Of a stretch of 64,000 nucleotides of DNA, positions 59,597-64,000 are shown one piece after another. Position 1 is the first letter of the stretch; each line of letters starts with the position of its first letter. Source of the stretch: an uncultured Psychrobacter sp. (GTDB lineage Bacteria > Pseudomonadota > Gammaproteobacteria > Pseudomonadales > Moraxellaceae); contig NZ_CANMRN010000002.1 of NCBI RefSeq assembly GCF_947500265.1, positions 1 to 64,000 on the forward strand. The letters are read 5' to 3'. Position numbers and translations under genes: made by a program. The notes beneath the pieces are model-generated. The model saw only the letters and a program-made list of their open reading frames with translations, made no database searches and was not told the DNA's origin.

Positions 59597-60214
59597 TTAA
59601 CGCTTAGTGCCAGCTGGTTGATGCTTAATAATCGTTTTGGCCAGATGATCACCAAACCAAATAGCAGTATCAATATCACCCGAACCTGGTGTCTCTTCAG
59701 GTGGCCCATCAAGCGACTGAGTCATCAATCCCAAAAAGCTAGACAAACGGTTTAAGTCGTGAGCCTCATGACCTGTCGGCATCAATGGCAGACCAATCCA
59801 ATTCATACCATGTTGCATCGCATATAGAGAAATCTGCTGCAATACAGCAAGTTTATCACCGCTCAGACCACCCGAATTGGCAAACGCTGCTGCCCATTTA
59901 CCTTCCCATTTACGATGATACCAACGCTTAGATGTCTCATCCATAAAGGTCTTAAATTCAGCCGTCACACTGCCCATATACACTGCACTACCAAAAACCA
60001 GCAAGTCTGCCTGATCTAAATAATCCCAATCAACATCATAAACATCGACAGCCTTGGCTTGCGCTTCTGGCAATTGCTGATGCGCACCTTGTACTATCGC
60101 CTCAGCGACACGCTTGGTATGACCATAATTACTATGGAAGATAACAGCGATTGAGACATTAGGCGCGTTATCAGTAGATGTAGAGGTGTTAGACGATTTA
60201 GCAGGTGTATTCAT
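59597..60214 (-). CDS. Flavodoxin-fold NAD(P)H-dependent oxidoreductase, WrbA-like
   Basis: The 205-residue protein has an FMN phosphate loop (IFHSNYGHTKRVAEAIVQG, about residues 26-44), then LLVFGSAVYMGSVTAEFKTF and WAAAFANSGGLSGDK, the layout of WrbA-type quinone reductases. A Ser/Thr-rich N-terminal segment of about 20 residues precedes the fold. ATG 60214 is used; the longer frame adds a hydrophobic stretch that reads through the promoter. A true WrbA assignment is uncertain. Confidence 0.85.
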   Translation of the reverse strand: MNTPAKSSNTSTSTDNAPNVSIAVIFHSNYGHTKRVAEAIVQGAHQQLPEAQAKAVDVYDVDWDYLDQADLLVFGSAVYMGSVTAEFKTFMDETSKRWYHRKWEGKWAAAFANSGGLSGDKLAVLQQISLYAMQHGMNWIGLPLMPTGHEAHDLNRLSSFLGLMTQSLDGPPEETPGSGDIDTAIWFGDHLAKTIIKHQPAGTKR

Positions 60215-60948
60215 ACGTACTCTAATAATAAATAATTGGTTGAATATAAAACTTACAAAATATTGGATACTTAGCCACAATCGATAGCTAGCGACTTCAC
60301 TTTCACTGATAAGTACTTATCGATAGCTCAAACTTTCGAACTATCAGGCGATATAACAGAATCAAGCAACGCTTCTTTGAGTCAATTTAGCTAGCAGAAA
60401 TATCAATGGTGATGGAGCAATCGCATAGTCTTTAATTGCACAGTCTTTAACTGCACTATCTTTAATTACATAGTCTCTATACGTCAGCATATACATACCA
60501 GTATATATGCGATGAACTTCATTGAATTCAAGCCCATTGTATCAGACGTATTTTCGTTTTTAAGTTATTTATTAAAGTCTGACTAATCAGATCATATATA
60601 CTTTTAATATATTTTATATAAATGAGTAAGTCGCGTTAACTGATAATATGACACAAACAACTTCCTGATACCTGATAAACCTATAATTATCAGAACTATA
60701 GGCAACTATTAATATCAAATAATATATACAGCAGTTTATTTATTCCATATCATCATATACTAATTCTATTTTTTCTAATCTCTCCGTATTTACATTAATG
60801 ACAATAGGATTATGATGTAACGCTTATTACTGCTAAACCAAATTAACAGAAATACAGTTTCCAATTCTGCAAACCTGCGTAACTATACTCATATAAATTC
60901 TTATAAAAATGATATCTGATAACATCATCGGATAAGGAAGCTATTACC
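60215..60948. other. Long AT-rich gap with a short tandem repeat
   Basis: The 734 bases between two divergent genes have no gene-like frame. The one ordered feature is the 15-bp repeat at 60423-60482. The 450 bases before the sulfur transporter are very AT-rich and may hold its promoter. Confidence 0.5.
60423..60482. repeat. Four imperfect 15-bp tandem repeats
   Basis: Units are GCATAGTCTTTAATT, GCACAGTCTTTAACT, GCACTATCTTTAATT and ACATAGTCTCTATAC. The first three differ by two to four bases each; the fourth is degenerate. Confidence 0.8.
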
Positions 60949-62202
60949 TTGACTACTCTCGTTCAACCTGTAAACGATACGAAAGATCCTATCGTCAGAG
61001 ATGATCTGGCCCTAAACGCACCACAAAAACCCTTAATTATGGGTGGTGGCATCGTAGGATTGATAGTGCTCGCGTATCTATTAGCCACTCAACATATCTC
61101 TCAATCATTGCTACTTGGGATAGGTCTTTTGTTAGGCTATACCCTTTTTCATGCCCGCTTTGGCTTTACCTCTGCTTTTAGACGTATGATGGCAGTGGGC
61201 AACGGTCAGGCGATGCGCTCACACATGCTAATGCTGGCAGTTGCTGTTACGCTATTTGCGCCAATCCTTGCTTATGGCACGACGCTATTTGGCGGTCCTG
61301 TCGCAGGTTATGTCGCGCCATTAGGGGTCAGTCTAGTCGTAGGCGCATTTGTATTTGGTATCGGCATGCAACTTGGTGGCGGCTGTGCCTCTGGTACGCT
61401 CTATGCGGTAGGCGGTGGACGCTCTGTTATGTTCATCACCTTTATTTTCTTCATAGTAGGTGCCACGATTGGGGCCTATCACTTACCATTTTGGACAGAA
61501 GAGATGCCCGCTTATGCGCCTTTCTCTTTAGCAACTTCTACAGGTCTTGGTTATACAGGTGCATGGCTGGTGTCGCTGGCCATATTCGGCATTATCGCAT
61601 GGGTAACATTAGTCGTTGAGAAAAAAAGAAACGCACCGAAGATGGCGCCCGTACCTTCTGAGTCTGGTTGGAAACGAATCTTTCGTGGTTCTTGGCCGCT
61701 ATTTGCTGCCGCAATCGTCTTAGCTTTACTCAACGGTCTGACATTACTCACACGTGGTCAACCGTGGGGCATTACGTCAGCATTTACATTATGGGGCTCT
61801 AAAATTGCAAGCGGCTTTGGCATGGATGTGGCTAGCTGGGGCTATTGGCAAGGGGCTAATGCAGCAGCGCTTGAAGCCTCTATCTTTGCAGATTCAACCA
61901 CTGTATTAAATATCGGCATTATCATTGGCGCGTTTATCGCCTCTGCTGCGGGTGGCTTGTTCAAGTTTACTAAGATTACTGCCGGTAATTTTGCAGCATC
62001 GGTCATTGGCGGACTAATGATGGGATATGGCGCACGTCTCGCGTTCGGTTGTAATATCGGCGCTTACTTTGGTGGTATCGCCTCTTTTAGCTTGCATGGT
62101 TATATCTGGGGCATACTGGCAATGGCAGGTACGTTTTTGGCACTGTATTTACGTCCTCTATTTGGCTTATCAGTACCAAAATCTAGCGACTCCGTTTGCT
62201 AA
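60949..62202 (+). CDS. YeeE/YedE-family sulfur-compound transporter
   Basis: This 417-residue inner-membrane protein belongs to the YeeE/YedE (TsuA) family; the characterised member imports thiosulfate through conserved cysteines. Both repeats show the family motif: QLGGGCASGTLY with Cys146 and GARLAFGCNIGAYFGG with Cys368, with SFSLHGYIWG after the second. The start is TTG 60949, with AAGGAAG eight bases upstream; no ATG lies before the first helix. No TusA-like partner gene is adjacent. The C-terminal residue is Cys. Confidence 0.9.
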   Translation: MTTLVQPVNDTKDPIVRDDLALNAPQKPLIMGGGIVGLIVLAYLLATQHISQSLLLGIGLLLGYTLFHARFGFTSAFRRMMAVGNGQAMRSHMLMLAVAVTLFAPILAYGTTLFGGPVAGYVAPLGVSLVVGAFVFGIGMQLGGGCASGTLYAVGGGRSVMFITFIFFIVGATIGAYHLPFWTEEMPAYAPFSLATSTGLGYTGAWLVSLAIFGIIAWVTLVVEKKRNAPKMAPVPSESGWKRIFRGSWPLFAAAIVLALLNGLTLLTRGQPWGITSAFTLWGSKIASGFGMDVASWGYWQGANAAALEASIFADSTTVLNIGIIIGAFIASAAGGLFKFTKITAGNFAASVIGGLMMGYGARLAFGCNIGAYFGGIASFSLHGYIWGILAMAGTFLALYLRPLFGLSVPKSSDSVC

Positions 62203-62250
62203 TACATATGTTGTAATAATGCAGATTCGGTACTTAATCGGTACTCAAAC

Positions 62251-62284
62251 AAAAAAAACAGCAGAATAATCTGCTGTTTTTTTT
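62251..62284 (+). terminator. Rho-independent terminator after the sulfur transporter
   Basis: AAACAGCAGA and TCTGCTGTTT pair around AATAA-type loop bases, flanked by eight A and eight T. Confidence 0.94.
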
Positions 62285-62316
62285 GTTTATCACTTCCTTG
62301 CCACTACTCATTATTA

Positions 62317-62424
62317 TATAGTCAAAGAAATCTAAAACAGCTACAAGGCAGCCGACCGTAGATTGTACATATAGTACATCTAGGGAGGGTAACACCGTAG
62401 CGGTTTAGTAGTTCGCTGACTATA
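62317..62424. repeat. 108-bp interspersed palindromic element, copy 2
   Basis: The element has perfect 8-bp terminal inverted repeats TATAGTCA and TGACTATA, plus an inner GTAC-ATATA-GTAC palindrome. It has the same length and key columns as the copy at 10267-10374 (TACAAGGCA, ACACCGTA). It ends six bases before the pgeF stop. It has no coding frame. Confidence 0.78.
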
Positions 62425-62430
62425 AAGCTG

Positions 62431-63309
62431 CTAACGACGGACGATGACTAGTGCCATCCGACCTGTGGCAGGTTGCTGCATATGAGTCTGGCGGCGATAC
62501 GAGTAATAGTGAGTATCTGCGTAACTACAGTCAACAGGTAAATCATTCACAACTGTAGCACCAGCAGCTTCTAACTGCATGGCAGCAAGCTTCGGTAAAT
62601 CCAACTTTATTTTGTCATTATGAGACGATATAGAAAATAGCGAAACAAAGTTATCGATATGCGTCTCTGGCAACGTCTGATTGGCTATACACCCAGCCAA
62701 TAGCTTATCGCGAACGTCTGTATTTACTTCATAATTTTCCTGACTGATACACACTCCTATCCAAGCTTGTATAGGGCCTGAATCGGTAAAGCGGTTGACA
62801 GTCTCTTGTATCACACCACAGGCCAGTCCTTGCCAGCCTGCATGAATCGCTGCGATTTTGCCACTGGTGGGCTGATATAAGACAATCGGTACACAGTCCG
62901 CCGTCATGATTGCCAGACCGCGACCACTTTGTTGACTGACCATCGCATCAGCAGACAGTGGCGCCATATTCAGCGTAGTAGCATCGACATCATGAATATG
63001 TTTACCATGAACCTGACTGACCCAATGTAAGCGATTAATAGCCGCATGCTGCTCATTTTGTGCAGACTTATCTGTCAGCTGCTCATTGATAGCAGCCAAT
63101 AGATTCATGCGGTTATCTAATACTTGCAGTGCATTATCATTGACATGCAGACCTAAATTCAGCTCGCCGTAATTTGACTGGCCTTCACAACCTGTACGCT
63201 GGTTTTTAGCAGCAGAGTCATCAATATTATCAAATGCAAAAGCAGCCGTCTGAAAAACGGTCACATTATCAATTTGCGCAATCATTGTCATCGGTAACGT
63301 GTTCGTCAT
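62431..63309 (-). CDS. pgeF: Multicopper-oxidase-fold protein YfiH/PgeF
   Basis: The 292-residue protein belongs to the laccase-domain (DUF152) family. Its E. coli member removes wrong amino acids from peptidoglycan precursors, and others act as purine nucleoside phosphorylases. The zinc-site motifs are MTADCVPIVLY and AAIHAGWQGLACGV, and the C-terminal YSYRRQTHMQQPATGRMALV is typical. It follows rluD after 40 bases on the same strand, the usual rluD-pgeF pair. Confidence 0.93.
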   Translation of the reverse strand: MTNTLPMTMIAQIDNVTVFQTAAFAFDNIDDSAAKNQRTGCEGQSNYGELNLGLHVNDNALQVLDNRMNLLAAINEQLTDKSAQNEQHAAINRLHWVSQVHGKHIHDVDATTLNMAPLSADAMVSQQSGRGLAIMTADCVPIVLYQPTSGKIAAIHAGWQGLACGVIQETVNRFTDSGPIQAWIGVCISQENYEVNTDVRDKLLAGCIANQTLPETHIDNFVSLFSISSHNDKIKLDLPKLAAMQLEAAGATVVNDLPVDCSYADTHYYSYRRQTHMQQPATGRMALVIVRR

Positions 63310-63349
63310 GGCTGCTCGCTCTCACCTCTCATCTAGTAAACATTAGCGT

Positions 63350-64000
63350 TTACTCTTCATAATAACCGTCGCTGAGTACGGCCATCAGTTTTTGCATATC
63401 TTCAGGTAGCGGCGTCGTCACCTCAATGTCCTCACCTGTCGTCGGATGCACAAACCCTAGCGTATAGGCATGCAATGCTTGGCGCGGAAAATTATTAATA
63501 GCTTGGCGCTGAGCTTCTGTCAATCCAGAACGCAACTGACGACGGCCACCATAGACACGGTCACCGACTAGTGGATAAGTAATGTGACTTAGATGCACAC
63601 GAATTTGATGCGTACGTCCAGTCTCAAGCCCGACATCTAGCAGACAGTAGTTTTCGTTCAATGGTGTGACATTTAGTAGATGCGTTACTGCTTCGCGACC
63701 AGCAGTCATCACCGTCATCTTAGTACGCTGGTTGCGATGTCGACCAATCGGCGCATCGATACGACGATGGCGAGATAAGCTTGCTTGATCCCCTGCTACC
63801 ACACACTTATAGTGACGATAAACAGACTTGTCTTTTAGCTGTTCCATCAGTGCCATCTGAGCAGGTTTGGTTTTGCCAATCAATAGCAATCCAGAGGTGT
63901 CTTTATCAATACGGTGCACGAGACCTGCACGCGGTAAATGATGCTGCTGAGGATAGTGATATAGCAATGCATTGACCAAAGTGCCGTTTTGGTTACCCGC
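63350..64000 (-). CDS. rluD: 23S rRNA pseudouridine synthase RluD, 5' part outside the window
   Basis: RluD makes pseudouridines 1911, 1915 and 1917 in helix 69 of 23S rRNA. The visible 216 codons hold the catalytic Asp motif HRIDKDTSGLLLIGKT, then ETGRTHQIRVHLSHITYPLV and GDRVYGGRRQ. The reading frame stays open to base 64000 with AGNQNGTLVNALLYHYP, so the S4 domain and true start lie beyond the right edge. The nominal TTG at 63979 is inside the gene and is not the start. Confidence 0.95.
   Translation of the reverse strand, partial: AGNQNGTLVNALLYHYPQQHHLPRAGLVHRIDKDTSGLLLIGKTKPAQMALMEQLKDKSVYRHYKCVVAGDQASLSRHRRIDAPIGRHRNQRTKMTVMTAGREAVTHLLNVTPLNENYCLLDVGLETGRTHQIRVHLSHITYPLVGDRVYGGRRQLRSGLTEAQRQAINNFPRQALHAYTLGFVHPTTGEDIEVTTPLPEDMQKLMAVLSDGYYEE

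Overview
The window looks like chromosomal DNA of a gamma-proteobacterium in Moraxellaceae, most likely Psychrobacter. Reasons: AT-leaning intergenic DNA, a NorM-type MATE pump, a type-2 (long) leucine isopropylmalate synthase, a RoxA/YcfD oxygenase, monothiol glutaredoxin, tolQRAB, and a membrane glucose dehydrogenase all resemble that family. The genus call rests on remembered sequence similarity, not on a search. The window is almost entirely housekeeping and metabolic genes. I saw no prophage, transposase, CRISPR array, rRNA or tRNA.

Layout. 1-4053: a 7-bp tandem repeat at the left edge, a MATE exporter, and accB-accC. 4104-14046: a hypothetical exported protein, leuA divergent from an Lrp-type regulator, an MFS carrier, a UbiB/AarF-like kinase, and a moeB/prmC/AmpG-like minus-strand group. 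14645-22614: katG, a CysB-type LysR regulator, PQQ glucose dehydrogenase, a luciferase-like oxidoreductase and a small membrane protein. 22725-32708: an AEC carrier, mnmG, an unknown protein, grxD, ispF, mnmA, purB, a small lipoprotein and roxA. 32899-36866: proline catabolism, with PutA split into two cistrons. 37606-43220: a purine permease and tolQRAB. 43489-58956: a purine-catabolic island. 59360-64000: a tiny lipoprotein, a flavodoxin-like protein, a YeeE/YedE sulfur transporter, pgeF and the 3' part of rluD.

The purine island is the most coherent system. It holds a xanthine/urate-type permease, xanthine dehydrogenase (xdhABC), guanine deaminase, cytochrome-linked urate oxidase PuuD, UraH, UraD, allantoinase PuuE, allantoicase and ureidoglycolate lyase. 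Together these take guanine or xanthine to glyoxylate plus urea. A TetR regulator resembling RutR sits in the middle. I found three near-identical 16-bp palindromes of the RutR-operator form (YTGACYA-NN-TRGTCAR, by eye) overlapping predicted promoter cores in front of the permease, the tetR/uraD divergent region and xdhA. This is a self-contained regulon prediction in which a motif known from pyrimidine control is used for purine breakdown.

Other points of interest are the split PutA, two 108-bp interspersed elements (10267-10374 and 62317-62424) sharing a framework, one of which supplies the last codons and stop of a ThiF/MoeB-family gene, an 18-bp near-perfect inverted repeat in front of the glucose dehydrogenase gene, and several small unlisted genes. 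Start codons were moved inward from the longest frame where a ribosome binding site or family alignment argued for it.
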